Notes: generated by a model not told the origin, from the letters alone. Numbered from the stretch's first letter, positions 8,588-17,111 are shown. The stretch is 64,000 nucleotides of DNA from Colwellia hornerae (GCF_007954355.1 NZ_VOLR01000021.1:17069-81068); one strand, 5' to 3'. Numbers and translations are program-made.

Positions 8588-9907
8588 ATGGACAGGTCTA
8601 TTGTGCAAAAATCAGTAAAAAACTTCTTTTTTCTAATGACCAGCTTTTTTGTTGGTGGCGCAAGTTTTGCCAGTAATATTGTCGCAAACGAAACAGAAAA
8701 TTGGGGTGATGAATGGAGCGAAGAAGTCGTTTCACCCTGGAAGTTTTCAGGTTTTGTTGAGGCGGGCTATGGCTATTTACTACAAGACAATATTGTTGAG
8801 TCAAACGCATCGCTCAGTGAAATCAACACACGCGTTAATCTTGATTACAGTCACGAAGCTTTTGAGCTGGTTTCAAAAGCAGAGTTAATCTATGACGACG
8901 TATTACGTGATACTTTTTTACAAACCCGCGAATTAAATATCCGTTTTAGCCCCACGGATAAAACAGATGTTAAATTAGGTCGGCAAATTCTGACTTGGGG
9001 TACCGGTGATTATATTTTCCTTAATGATTTGTTTGCCAAAAACTGGCAATCATTCTTTTCGGGCCGTGATGACCAATACCTAAAAGCGCCTTCAGATAGT
9101 GCGAAAGGTACTTGGTATGTCGGTAATTATTCACTTGATCTCACTTGGACACCTGAGTTCACCCCTGATATTTATATCACCGGCGAGCGCTTTTCGTTTT
9201 ATTCGCCACAGGCCAAAGCCATTGTTGCTCCTGCGGATAAGTTTAGGGTTGAAAAAACCAATAAAGCACAATTTTCAGCACGTCTTGCGACTAACAATAA
9301 CGGCGTTGAATATGCGCTATATGGCTATAGAGGCTTCTGGCCAACGCCCGTGGGTATAACAGAAAATAACAATCAGCAATTACAAGCTTACTTTCCAGCA
9401 ATGAATGCCTGGGGGGCAAGTGTTCGGCTACCTGTAGCAGGCGGGTTATTTAATGCTGAATATGCCAGTTATAACAGTATTGAAGACAATAATGGCACTA
9501 ACCCTTTTATTGCTAATGGCCAAAACAGATTTTTAGTCGGTTTTGAAAGCGAAGTAATTAAGAACCTTACCGCCAGTGTGCAGTTTTATGTTGAACAAAC
9601 CAAACATTACCAGCAATTTATTAGCCATTCAGCTACGCCAGCAACAGACGTTGATGAAAACCGTCAATTATTAACCTTTCGCTTAACCTACAGAACATTA
9701 CAGCAAAAATTAATTTACAGCGTATTTAATTTTTATTCGCCCACAGATAATGATGGTTATCTAAAACCTTCGATAGCTTATCGCTATAACGATCAATGGC
9801 TATTCTCCGCTGGGGCTAATTTATTCTGGGGTAACGAAAAATATACCTTCTTTGGTCAGCACCAACAAAACAGCAATGCTTGGCTTAGAGTAAAAGCACA
9901 CTTTTAA
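8588..9907 (+). CDS. Outer-membrane beta-barrel protein of the RND/LolA-like operon
   Basis: A 439-residue protein with a signal peptide (FFFLMTSFFVGGASFASN), an acidic linker (NWGDEWSEE) and repeating amphipathic strands that end in an aromatic residue (WLRVKAHF), as expected for an outer-membrane barrel. Strand-like stretches include FVEAGYGYLL, VKLGRQILTWGTGDYIF and SIAYRYNDQWLFSAGANLFW. The general pattern resembles the DUF1302-like barrels found beside RND/LolA-like pairs, but I cannot assign the family with certainty. It follows the LolA-like gene by 115 bp and probably completes an export route from inner to outer membrane. A later start at the second methionine would still leave a usable signal peptide. 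Confidence 0.68.
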   Translation: MDRSIVQKSVKNFFFLMTSFFVGGASFASNIVANETENWGDEWSEEVVSPWKFSGFVEAGYGYLLQDNIVESNASLSEINTRVNLDYSHEAFELVSKAELIYDDVLRDTFLQTRELNIRFSPTDKTDVKLGRQILTWGTGDYIFLNDLFAKNWQSFFSGRDDQYLKAPSDSAKGTWYVGNYSLDLTWTPEFTPDIYITGERFSFYSPQAKAIVAPADKFRVEKTNKAQFSARLATNNNGVEYALYGYRGFWPTPVGITENNNQQLQAYFPAMNAWGASVRLPVAGGLFNAEYASYNSIEDNNGTNPFIANGQNRFLVGFESEVIKNLTASVQFYVEQTKHYQQFISHSATPATDVDENRQLLTFRLTYRTLQQKLIYSVFNFYSPTDNDGYLKPSIAYRYNDQWLFSAGANLFWGNEKYTFFGQHQQNSNAWLRVKAHF

Positions 9908-10001
9908 AGGCTAAGATTACTGACCTCTTACTGACTTTTGGCGAATCTGACACTAACTTACATTTTTTTAGCATATTCTAACGATTAGATCACTGAAACT
10001 T

Positions 10002-10042
10002 ACCCGCAATAAGATGACAATAACTAGACATCTTTTACGGGT
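10002..10042 (+). promoter_or_regulatory. Imperfect hairpin in the 5' leader of the 10049 gene
   Basis: ACCCG and AGATG pair with CATCT and CGGGT around a 12-nt loop. The hairpin ends seven bases before the ATG and its 3' arm covers the usual ribosome-binding position. It may modulate translation, but a chance hairpin is possible. Confidence 0.3.
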
Positions 10043-10048
10043 ATTATT

Positions 10049-10618
10049 ATGAAAAAAAGCCTTATCTTCATCTGTTTCAATTTGCTACTTTCACTTAACA
10101 GTTATGCTAATACAGCCAATGATTATAGTATTTATCTTCATCAGGGCGCTAATGACAGCGATTATTACTCAAGTGTCGGTGTTGAAGTTATTCATCGTAA
10201 ACGCAATAGTTATTTGGGTGTATCAGTAACCAGTTCGCTCGGCTATGCCCGTGTTACCGATACGATGAATGATCAGCATAGTTTTATTGCTTGGGAAGGA
10301 GGCATGAAAGTAGGTTACTTCGCTGATTTTAGTCTTTATGCAGAATTTGGTGTTGATCTGCTTGAACTTGCCTTTTTTGATAGAGATGACGATGAGTATT
10401 CGCATAACAACAAACGCTATAGCAGCGATTTTGAAAATGATAACTTCGACCATAGATACTCAAACAATAATATTGACGGCTATATCGGTATCGGTAGTTC
10501 ATTGATGATTGGACAACTAAAGGTGACCGGATTTGTTCGTTTACGTGAAATAAGTGGTTATAACTGGCGAGCAAAAAACCATGCCTTTAGCGGAATTGAG
10601 TTAGCGGTAGTTTTTTAA
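10049..10618 (+). CDS. Hypothetical exported protein, possible small outer-membrane barrel
   Basis: I do not recognise this 189-residue protein. It starts with a clear Sec signal peptide (KKSLIFICFNLLLSLNSYA, cleavage after SYA). The mature part alternates hydrophobic and polar residues with many Tyr, Asp and Asn (SYLGVSVTSSLGYARV; ISGYNWRAKNHAFSGIELAVVF) and ends in an aromatic residue, which fits a small outer-membrane barrel. An Asp/Asn-rich loop lies near residues 110-140 (DRDDDEYSHNNKRYSSD). It stands alone between the exporter operon and the dUTPase gene. No function can be assigned. Confidence 0.6.
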   Translation: MKKSLIFICFNLLLSLNSYANTANDYSIYLHQGANDSDYYSSVGVEVIHRKRNSYLGVSVTSSLGYARVTDTMNDQHSFIAWEGGMKVGYFADFSLYAEFGVDLLELAFFDRDDDEYSHNNKRYSSDFENDNFDHRYSNNNIDGYIGIGSSLMIGQLKVTGFVRLREISGYNWRAKNHAFSGIELAVVF

Positions 10619-10702
10619 TTAAATTACCATCGTTTGTTTGCTTGTTTCTTTCCTCTACGGCAAAATAGTCGCAATAGATATTTACAAATAATAGAGAAAA
10701 AA

Positions 10703-11332
10703 ATGAGCGCAAATTCAGCAGCACAAAATCAAATAAAACAAATGCTAACCATGCAAGACGCGATGAATACTCGTGTTAGTGATACCTGGCAAGAAAATGG
10801 TTATGAGTGGTATCGCGCCATTTGGGTTGAGTGTGCTGAAATGTTAGACCATCACGGCTGGAAATGGTGGAAACATCAAGCAATAGATATTGCGCAAGTA
10901 CAACTAGAATTGGTTGATATATTTCATTTTGGTTTAAGCTTACGTTTAATGACTGGCGAAACCGTGGCAAGTATTACTGACACGCTAGCAGCAGAGCTCT
11001 CTGAAAGCTCAGGTGAAAAAGATTTTAAAATCGCCCTTGAAAACTTAGCCTCAGCGGCAGTTACTAACAAAAGTTTTGATGCTATTGCCTTAGCCGACTG
11101 TATGCGTTTGATGAATATGGACCTTGATGAATTATTTCGTCAATATGTTGGCAAGAACACCTTGAATTTTTTCCGCCAAGACCACGGTTATAAAGAAGGG
11201 ACATACATAAAAGTTTGGCATGGCGAAGAAGACAACGAAGTATTAGCGAATTTAGTTAATACCTTAGATGCCAGTGCCAGCGATTTTCAGCAACAACTTT
11301 ATGCCGCACTTGAAGCAAAATATCCAGCATAA
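10703..11332 (+). CDS. Dimeric-type dUTP diphosphatase
   Basis: A 209-residue all-alpha protein of the dimeric dUTPase (MazG-like NTPase) superfamily. The metal-binding acidic residues are visible: VECAEML (ExxE) in the first helix and LELVDIFHF (ExxD) in the next. The aromatic segment EWYRAIWVECAEMLDHHGW is typical of this family in marine gammaproteobacteria and kinetoplastids. The enzyme hydrolyses dUTP to dUMP and diphosphate, keeps uracil out of DNA and supplies dTMP synthesis in the cytoplasm. An upstream in-frame start at 10634 is less likely because the family begins near this ATG. It is followed by an intrinsic terminator. Confidence 0.85.
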   Translation: MSANSAAQNQIKQMLTMQDAMNTRVSDTWQENGYEWYRAIWVECAEMLDHHGWKWWKHQAIDIAQVQLELVDIFHFGLSLRLMTGETVASITDTLAAELSESSGEKDFKIALENLASAAVTNKSFDAIALADCMRLMNMDLDELFRQYVGKNTLNFFRQDHGYKEGTYIKVWHGEEDNEVLANLVNTLDASASDFQQQLYAALEAKYPA

Positions 11333-11352
11333 TTATTAGCTCAACATATAAT

Positions 11353-11387
11353 AAAGACTCTGCATAAATATTAACGAGAGTCTTTTT
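11353..11387 (+). terminator. Intrinsic terminator of the dUTPase gene
   Basis: An 8-bp stem (AAAGACTC with GAGTCTTT), extended by one T-A pair, encloses an A/T-rich loop of about 15 nt and is followed by Ts. It lies 20 bp after the dUTPase stop codon. Confidence 0.6.
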
Positions 11388-11566
11388 ATCCCCCTCCCCT
11401 TTTCGCCATGATGAAACAGTCCATTTTCCTTAAAACATATCGCATAAATTCTGCCTACTCAATTGATATTAAAACAATCTAGCGAAATTATAATCTATGG
11501 CACAAATTCTGCTTAACCAACTGTTATCAAGAATACCGTCAAGAATTTGAACCGCCGGAGCAGTGT

Positions 11567-12241
11567 ATGGAATTAATTCTCTTTGCCATGATCAGCCTAA
11601 TTGTTATTGTCGCTTTGTTAGCTAGCCGCTTAAACGACAATAGTTTTCCTTTTCCATTTGATAAAAAGCAAAGTCTTTTTACACCAGCAGAGAAGAATTT
11701 TCAGAATTTGCTCGAACAAGCCCTTGGTGGTAAATATCGTATTATTAATCGAGTAAAACTTGCTGACATTGTTACTATTCGTCATGGTGTGTCGAACAGA
11801 GCCAGCCAAACAGCCTCGGCGAATGCCGAAAGTAAATACTTAGACTTTGCTATTTGTGATCGTGAGAGTATGAAGCTATGTGGCGTAATTGATTTAGTTG
11901 ATACCCAAGGCAAAGGCTATAAAATCAAAAAAGATTGGTTTGTCAGCGGCGCTTTAGAAGCATCTTCAATTCCTCATATTCGTATTAAAGTGAAAACTAA
12001 TTATACCGTTGACGAGATCCGCGCTTGTATTTACAGCCGACTTTTAGGTAATAGACCACCAGAGCCAAAAATTAAAGGAAAAATTATTCCTGCTCCAATG
12101 TTAAAGCCTCGCCCGAGTAGAAATAGAGAAGAAGTTGGCGCCTTATCTCCTATTGCCGCTCGCGCGCAATTAGGCTCATCAACAGGTAATGCGATGTCGC
12201 AACGTATTCCTGCACCACAAGTAGCCGCATTACCTCATTAA
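11567..12241 (+). CDS. DUF2726-domain protein with N-terminal membrane anchor
   Basis: A 224-residue protein. Residues 1-20 (MELILFAMISLIVIVALLAS) form a single membrane helix. Residues about 35-170 match the DUF2726 pattern: LFTPAEKNFQNLLEQAL, then YRIINRVKLADI, YLDFAICDRESMKLCGVIDL and ALEASSIPHIRI. DUF2726 has a restriction-endonuclease-like fold in family descriptions, and the conserved D..FAICD and GVIDL elements are consistent with it, but activity has not been shown for such anchored forms. The C-terminal 50 residues are Pro/Ala/Arg-rich and look disordered. It is monocistronic, with a strong terminator behind it. Confidence 0.75.
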   Translation: MELILFAMISLIVIVALLASRLNDNSFPFPFDKKQSLFTPAEKNFQNLLEQALGGKYRIINRVKLADIVTIRHGVSNRASQTASANAESKYLDFAICDRESMKLCGVIDLVDTQGKGYKIKKDWFVSGALEASSIPHIRIKVKTNYTVDEIRACIYSRLLGNRPPEPKIKGKIIPAPMLKPRPSRNREEVGALSPIAARAQLGSSTGNAMSQRIPAPQVAALPH

Positions 12242-12268
12242 ACGCTAAAATTAACCTGTTATTAAAAT

Positions 12269-12301
12269 AAAAAGTCAGTGATGTAAATCGCTGACTTTTT
12301 T
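12269..12301 (+). terminator. Intrinsic terminator after the DUF2726 gene
   Basis: A 14-bp stem with one G-T pair (AAAAAGTCAGTGAT with ATCGCTGACTTTTT) and a GTAA loop runs into six Ts. It is 28 bp after the stop codon and a textbook rho-independent terminator. Confidence 0.9.
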
Positions 12302-12341
12302 GTTTTACCTTCAATTTACATCATAGTGTATAAAAGTATTC

Positions 12342-12515
12342 ATGCCATAAAGGCAGGATGCCTAAGAAAGGTCATCCTGAACATATACGCTCTTTGCCAT
12401 CGACGTGCAGGGACGCACTAATGCCATGAAGGCAGGATGCCTAAGAATGGTCATCCTGAACATATACGCTCTTTGCCATCCATGGCACCGCGTTATACCG
12501 TTCATCCTGAACATA
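12342..12515. repeat. Tandem extragenic repeat with internal hairpins (79-bp period)
   Basis: Two 60-bp copies at 12342-12401 and 12421-12480 differ at two positions. A degenerate third piece (GTTCATCCTGAACATA) lies near 12500. Each full copy carries the 7-bp inverted repeat CAGGATG-N12-CATCCTG. With the terminator before it, this fills the 344-bp gap upstream of mtnN. It looks like an interspersed palindromic extragenic element of the host genome and does not look coding. Confidence 0.75.
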
Positions 12516-12585
12516 AATGTACGACATTGGCGGATCTTCACGTTATAATTGTTTTATTAGAGGTAATCAACGAATTGGAAATAAA

Positions 12586-13296
12586 ATGAAAGCAGGAATA
12601 ATTGGCGCAATGGAGCCAGAAGTTGCTATTTTAAAAGCAAAATTAACCCATGCAGAAACAACCGAACATGCAGGTTATACCTTTTATCAAGGGCAACTCA
12701 ACGGCAGTGATGTCGTTATTGTTCAATCGGGTATTGGTAAGGTAGCCGCGGCATTAGCAACTGCGATTTTAATTGATAAGTTTCAGCCTGATTTTATTGT
12801 TAATACTGGCTCTGCCGGCGGCTTTGAACAATCATTAAAAGTGGGCGATATTGTCATTAGTTCTGAAGTTCGCTATCACGATGTTGATGTAACCGCGTTT
12901 GGTTATGAAATGGGTCAATTACCGGGTAATCCGGCTGCTTATATTCCTCACCCTACGCTCGTTAAGGCTGCACAAGCAGGTGTTGCGGAGTTAGAAAACA
13001 TTCAGACATTACTGGGTTTAATCACCACAGGTGATACCTTTATGACCGCCGATGATGACATTGCTAAAGCACGTGCAAACTTTCCAACCATGGCGGCAGT
13101 TGAAATGGAAGGTGCCGCAATCGCTCATACTTGTCATCAATTTAAGATACCTTTTGTGGTTATTCGGTCTATGTCTGATATAGCAGGTAAAGAGTCTCCT
13201 ACCTCCTTTGAAGCCTATTTAGAAACAGCCTCGGTTAATTCATCTCAGCTAGTTGAGAATATGTTGAACGCATTGCAGGGTAAAAAGTTAACTTAA
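12586..13296 (+). CDS. mtnN: 5'-methylthioadenosine/S-adenosylhomocysteine nucleosidase
   Basis: A 236-residue enzyme (E. coli MtnN has 232) that cleaves adenine from MTA, S-adenosylhomocysteine and 5'-deoxyadenosine in the methionine salvage and methyl cycle. Family motifs are clear: MKAGIIGAMEPEV at the start, VVIVQSGIGKVAAA, VNTGSAGGF, the substrate-binding AAVEMEGAAIAHTC and VVIRSMSDIAG with the catalytic Asp. The chosen ATG gives the normal family N-terminus; a longer in-frame start at 12517 would add residues the family lacks. It is followed after 176 bp by a CobD/CbiB-like gene, an arrangement seen in related marine bacteria. Confidence 0.95.
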   Translation: MKAGIIGAMEPEVAILKAKLTHAETTEHAGYTFYQGQLNGSDVVIVQSGIGKVAAALATAILIDKFQPDFIVNTGSAGGFEQSLKVGDIVISSEVRYHDVDVTAFGYEMGQLPGNPAAYIPHPTLVKAAQAGVAELENIQTLLGLITTGDTFMTADDDIAKARANFPTMAAVEMEGAAIAHTCHQFKIPFVVIRSMSDIAGKESPTSFEAYLETASVNSSQLVENMLNALQGKKLT

Positions 13297-13472
13297 TCCT
13301 CAAGTTCAAAGAACACCATCTCCATTAAGTTTGTGGTCTTGCTCGCACAGGAAAAATAAATCAAAGCAAGGCATCGATTAACTAATCGCTGCTCTTGGCC
13401 TTGAGAGCAACGCAGGTTTGGAGTATTTTGAACCACACAATTGAGCAATAATTTAAGGGAATTGGTATAAAT

Positions 13473-14456
13473 ATGACTGCTAATAATCTGCCAAATTTAA
13501 TGGAAATCAGCCCTTTCGCCTATTCTGTTGTGATGCTTTATAGTGTTATTTTGATTAAGGTTTTTACTGGCTATTTGGCGAGTCATGAGCCTTTACAATT
13601 TTTTCGTTTATTTTGTGATCAGCTCGCCAAAAAAGTAAATAAAAGTAAAAATACTGACCGTCAGCGTTTTATTTCTGGCTTAATTGCTATTTTAGTTAGC
13701 CTAACGCCTTTAGTGATTATTCTTTGGTTATTTGAAGCTTTTGTTGAAGCCACTTGGCTTTGGCAGGGATTTTTACTTTATCTTGCTTTAGGATCTCTGC
13801 AACTAGGGAAAACAAGTAAAGAGATTGCCAAGTTAATTGTCGCCAACAAAAATTTCGAAGCTAAACAGTTATTAAATCCCTGGCTGTTGCGTAATACCGA
13901 TCAGCTTTCGTCTTTAGGCTTAGCAAAGAGCTGTATTGAAATGTTATTGCTTCGAGCGGTGCAAAATTTATTCACCATTAGCTTGATATTTTTACTTTTC
14001 GGTCCACTTACTGCTTTAGTTTGTCGACTGCTCATTGAGATGCATTACAGCTGGAATAACAAACAAAAGAGTTTTCAGCCTTTTGGCGACAGTATTGCTT
14101 TTATCGTCAACATTATACAATGGCTGCCTAGCCGTATATTTTCATTAATCCTGCTATTTGGTTGTATTGGCAAAAATTTCGTTTTGTTTTATCGGTTAAA
14201 TCGCCACTACTTTTTTCAATTAAATAATAGCTATGTGCTCAATTTATTTGCCTTGTCATTAGAGGTTAAACTTGGCGGCGTAGCTATGTATCAAAATATA
14301 AAATTACGTAAAGCAAGTTACAACGATCACGGCAGGCAGCCTCAAGCTACTGATATTATTCATGCCAGTAAACGTATTAGCCAAGTGTTCTATTTTTGTT
14401 TTCTATTTTTAGCACTGCTGACTTTATTCATTTACTCATTCAATATCAATAGGTAA
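13473..14456 (+). CDS. CobD/CbiB-family membrane protein
   Basis: A 327-residue integral membrane protein with about five hydrophobic segments, at residues near 15-32, 67-107, 165-190, 210-240 and 305-322. The central charged segment (LGLAKSCIEMLLLRAVQNLFT) and C-terminal region (SLEVKLGGVAMYQNIKLRK) resemble the CobD/CbiB family, which links aminopropanol phosphate to cobyric acid in cobalamin synthesis. GGVAMY corresponds to the LGG.A.Y element there. No other cobalamin genes are in the window. In marine gammaproteobacteria this mtnN-linked paralogue is often annotated as cobalamin biosynthesis, though its true role may differ. The AmpE family is related. Confidence 0.65.
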   Translation: MTANNLPNLMEISPFAYSVVMLYSVILIKVFTGYLASHEPLQFFRLFCDQLAKKVNKSKNTDRQRFISGLIAILVSLTPLVIILWLFEAFVEATWLWQGFLLYLALGSLQLGKTSKEIAKLIVANKNFEAKQLLNPWLLRNTDQLSSLGLAKSCIEMLLLRAVQNLFTISLIFLLFGPLTALVCRLLIEMHYSWNNKQKSFQPFGDSIAFIVNIIQWLPSRIFSLILLFGCIGKNFVLFYRLNRHYFFQLNNSYVLNLFALSLEVKLGGVAMYQNIKLRKASYNDHGRQPQATDIIHASKRISQVFYFCFLFLALLTLFIYSFNINR

Positions 14457-14461
14457 CACAT

Positions 14462-15091
14462 ATGTATGAACTACTTTACTGGTTAGATTTGTTTGGTATT
14501 GTTGTCTTTGCCCTTTCGGGTGCATTAATGGCTGGACGTTACAAACTTGACCCTTTTGGTGTTGTTGTTTTAGCTGCGGTGACGGCTATTGGCGGCGGAA
14601 CCATCCGCGATATTACTTTAGATACGCCAGTCTTTTGGGTTGCCAATCCCATTTATCTTTATGTTATTTTATTGACTGCAGTGTTAACTATTATCATTAT
14701 TCGCCGTCCTAAGCGCATTCCAAAACGCTTCTTGCTGATTGCTGATGCGTTTGGTTTAGCATTATTTGCTGTTTTAGGTACTGAAAAATCATTAGCTTTG
14801 GGGGCTCCTGTTTTTGTTGCAGTGGTAATGGGCACCATTACCGGCGTCGCTGGCGGAATGATCCGTGATGTAATATGTAATGTTATTCCAATGATCTTAC
14901 AAAAAGAAATTTATGCTACCGCTGCAATATTAGGTGGCTCTTTATACGCTTTATTTCGATACTTGGCTTGGCCAGAAAATATCGCTATTATTTCTGCAAT
15001 CATCGGCGCACTGACGCTAAGACTAGCCGCTATTTATTGGCGAGTGTCATTACCCGCTTTTCATATCGCTGAAAAAGAAGAAAGTAAATAA
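14462..15091 (+). CDS. TRIC-type (UPF0126) trimeric cation channel protein
   Basis: A 209-residue protein with seven predicted membrane helices in the 3+3+1 layout of the bacterial TRIC/UPF0126 family (YicG, YadS). Each three-helix repeat carries the characteristic glycine-rich signature: AVTAIGGGTIRDITLD near residue 45 and GTITGVAGGMIRDVICN near residue 130. Bacterial TRIC proteins form trimeric channels for small ions or, in YicG, have been linked to glycine transport, so the substrate is open. It begins 5 bp after the CobD-like gene, so the two are likely co-transcribed. Confidence 0.88.
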   Translation: MYELLYWLDLFGIVVFALSGALMAGRYKLDPFGVVVLAAVTAIGGGTIRDITLDTPVFWVANPIYLYVILLTAVLTIIIIRRPKRIPKRFLLIADAFGLALFAVLGTEKSLALGAPVFVAVVMGTITGVAGGMIRDVICNVIPMILQKEIYATAAILGGSLYALFRYLAWPENIAIISAIIGALTLRLAAIYWRVSLPAFHIAEKEESK

Positions 15092-15230
15092 TGGCCGCTT
15101 TGTGTTTTACAGATGTCGATAAGTTATTTGTTTCTGTTAGTTAATTAAGAGATAATAAAAGGCGAATATCTAACCGTTTAATGCTTTTATTAAGCGACTA
15201 AGCCATTATTGACACTCATCGAACTATTTT

Positions 15231-16217
15231 ATGACTGAAAAAGATCAAATTATCGAAAAGCTTTCTGACAAAATATTATTATTAACTCAAGAAAGTGTGA
15301 TTATTAAAGGTGAGAATAAGAAATTAAATGAGTCTTTGTCCGCTGCTCTAGATAGAACGGGGTTATTTATCTGGGAACAACATATACCTTCCGGGCAACT
15401 GAAAATATTAGATCAAGCATTTGGCAGCATGTGTGGCTTTGAAACCAATGAAATTGAATCAACCGTATCCTCTTGGAAAAACAACTTACACCCGGATGAT
15501 AAAGAAAAAGTTATCGCGGCACTTGAAGCACATTTAGCGGGTATAACACCTTATTTTCATATGATTTACCGTATGAAGCACAAGACCGGTGATGATGTAT
15601 GGGTATCTGATCGCGGCAGGGTTATTGAATTTGATGACAATAATAATCCTTTACGTATGACAGGTACACATATAGATATTACCCAAGAAAAACTTTATGA
15701 ATTAGAATTAGCTCAATATGCTAATTTAGATCCACTCACTAATTTACTGAACAGAAAAGCACTGCAAAATAATTTTAAAGTTTACACCAACACCAGTAAA
15801 TATAGTGGTGGTGGCTTATTTTTTATTGACTTAGACGACTTCAAATCAATAAATGATATTTATGGGCATAAAGTTGGCGATAAATTACTACTACATGTCA
15901 CTAGCAATTTTGAAGCTTTAGCGCCAACAGACGCGTTAATTGCCCGATTTGGTGATGATGAATTCGCTATTATTTGTAAAACAACCAATAAACTAGCCCT
16001 TGAATCACTAGCTCAGTCGATATTAACAACATTAGCTCAACCCACTGAAATTGAAGGGATAAAAATATCAATTAATTTAAGTATTGGTATATGCGTTTTT
16101 GAAAAAAACGATAAAAACTTTGCCACTATCTATGAGAGAGCAGACAAAGCCATGTATTCAGTGAAACGAAAAGGCAAAAATCATTATGCCTTTTGGGACG
16201 ACTACAAAGAAAGTTAA
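15231..16217 (+). CDS. PAS-GGDEF signalling protein with GDDEF motif
   Basis: A 328-residue cytoplasmic protein. A short N-terminal coiled coil (residues about 5-40) is followed by a PAS domain with PAC motif (about 42-155: LFIWEQHIP, LHPDDKEKV, GTHIDITQEK) and a GGDEF domain (about 165-325: DPLTNLLNR, GLFFIDLDDFKSIND). The active-site loop reads RFGDDEFA (241-245), so the second glycine of GGDEF is an aspartate. That position contacts GTP, so diguanylate cyclase activity may be reduced or lost. No RxxD inhibitory site precedes the loop. The remaining residues (FFIDLDDFK, ADKAMY) are intact. It has no close partner gene; the PAS ligand is unknown. Confidence 0.85.
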   Translation: MTEKDQIIEKLSDKILLLTQESVIIKGENKKLNESLSAALDRTGLFIWEQHIPSGQLKILDQAFGSMCGFETNEIESTVSSWKNNLHPDDKEKVIAALEAHLAGITPYFHMIYRMKHKTGDDVWVSDRGRVIEFDDNNNPLRMTGTHIDITQEKLYELELAQYANLDPLTNLLNRKALQNNFKVYTNTSKYSGGGLFFIDLDDFKSINDIYGHKVGDKLLLHVTSNFEALAPTDALIARFGDDEFAIICKTTNKLALESLAQSILTTLAQPTEIEGIKISINLSIGICVFEKNDKNFATIYERADKAMYSVKRKGKNHYAFWDDYKES

Positions 16218-16234
16218 ACGTCCAATGCCTTTAC

Positions 16235-16558
16235 TTAAGCCTCCATTCCCCAACCATCGTTATAGCCATTATATTTTGCAGCAAGTTGTTCGAGTTGTGC
16301 TTCTTGCGCGACAATAGCATCGTAACAAGGTAGCATTTTTACAGTGCAATCCAAGTCCCAAACATTAGGCGTTTCATCAGGATGAATGACTAATTCCATT
16401 TCAGGTGCATGCTCTGCTAAATAATCAGCCATTGCTTGGGCTTGCTCTTTTTTTTCGAACAATTGAAAAAACACGACGGGATGAATAATAGACAAATCAA
16501 TACCGGCATCTTGTATTTCAGCCAAAATTTGGCCTGTTTCATCATTTGGAAAGGTCAT
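16235..16558 (-). CDS. RraB-like (ribonuclease E inhibitor family) protein
   Basis: A 107-residue acidic protein. MTFPNDETGQILAEIQDAGID at the N-terminus, split here as MTFPNDETG and QILAEIQDAGID, followed by the HPVVFFQLF strand and AMADYLAEH helix, resembles the RraB fold, which in E. coli binds the C-terminal part of RNase E and modulates decay. The family starts at this MTFPND methionine. A GTG 20 codons upstream would add a leader the family lacks, and it has no ribosome-binding site. It is a small single-domain homologue, not RraB itself, so inhibition of RNase E is unproven. It is the last gene of a minus-strand run with two envelope genes. Confidence 0.6.
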   Translation of the reverse strand: MTFPNDETGQILAEIQDAGIDLSIIHPVVFFQLFEKKEQAQAMADYLAEHAPEMELVIHPDETPNVWDLDCTVKMLPCYDAIVAQEAQLEQLAAKYNGYNDGWGMEA

Positions 16559-16625
16559 AAAAGTTATTATCTCGGTAAAAAGTGCCTTATTATAAACCGC
16601 TACTTTCTTCAACTCCACAGGAGAG

Positions 16626-17111
16626 TTAATTATTAATGTTGGAGTAGGTACATAAATTATGCTGACAGCTCAATTGACTATTGTTGGGATAGCGAGGACA
16701 TTTTATAACTGAGTTCACTTCCTCTGCAGTTTTCGCTAATAAAGAAGCGCCAATGGTATTAATAGCGAAGGCACATGCTAACTCTCCAAAGCTAATGTTA
16801 ACAAGCACACATTGTTTTTTTGAGGAGCAGGTTAAATTTTCTAGCAATATTTTTTGTTTTACCGAGGGTAAGGGTTTACTTGTTAATGTGTTCGTCTTAG
16901 CTGCGACTTTAACAAGAGAAGTTTCAATAATGGTGTTAAGTCTGTACTTATTTCTTTTTTCTTTGCTTTTTTGAGCAGCCCTTTCTTGATCAAGCTGCTG
17001 TTTTAAATGGGTTGTTGCTATTTCATGCTCTTTTAATAAATACCCTAAGCCTAATAAAATAGTAATAAAAACGACTACCGCTATCAATGTTATCGTTAAC
17101 CACTTAAGCAT
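16626..17111 (-). CDS. Hypothetical single-pass membrane protein
   Basis: Not recognised. Of 161 residues, 5-28 form one membrane helix (WLTITLIAVVVFITILLGLGYLL). This is followed by a charged coiled-coil stretch (KEHEIATTHLKQQLDQER, then AAQKSKEKRNK) and a cysteine-containing domain of about 90 residues. Six cysteines lie in the mature part (LTCSSKKQC, ELACAF, VIKCPRY, LSCQHNLC), which suggests disulfides on the periplasmic side. The start overlaps the end of the DUF4136 lipoprotein gene by 8 bp, so translation is probably coupled and the two proteins may work together in the envelope. Confidence 0.6.
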   Translation of the reverse strand: MLKWLTITLIAVVVFITILLGLGYLLKEHEIATTHLKQQLDQERAAQKSKEKRNKYRLNTIIETSLVKVAAKTNTLTSKPLPSVKQKILLENLTCSSKKQCVLVNISFGELACAFAINTIGASLLAKTAEEVNSVIKCPRYPNNSQLSCQHNLCTYSNINN

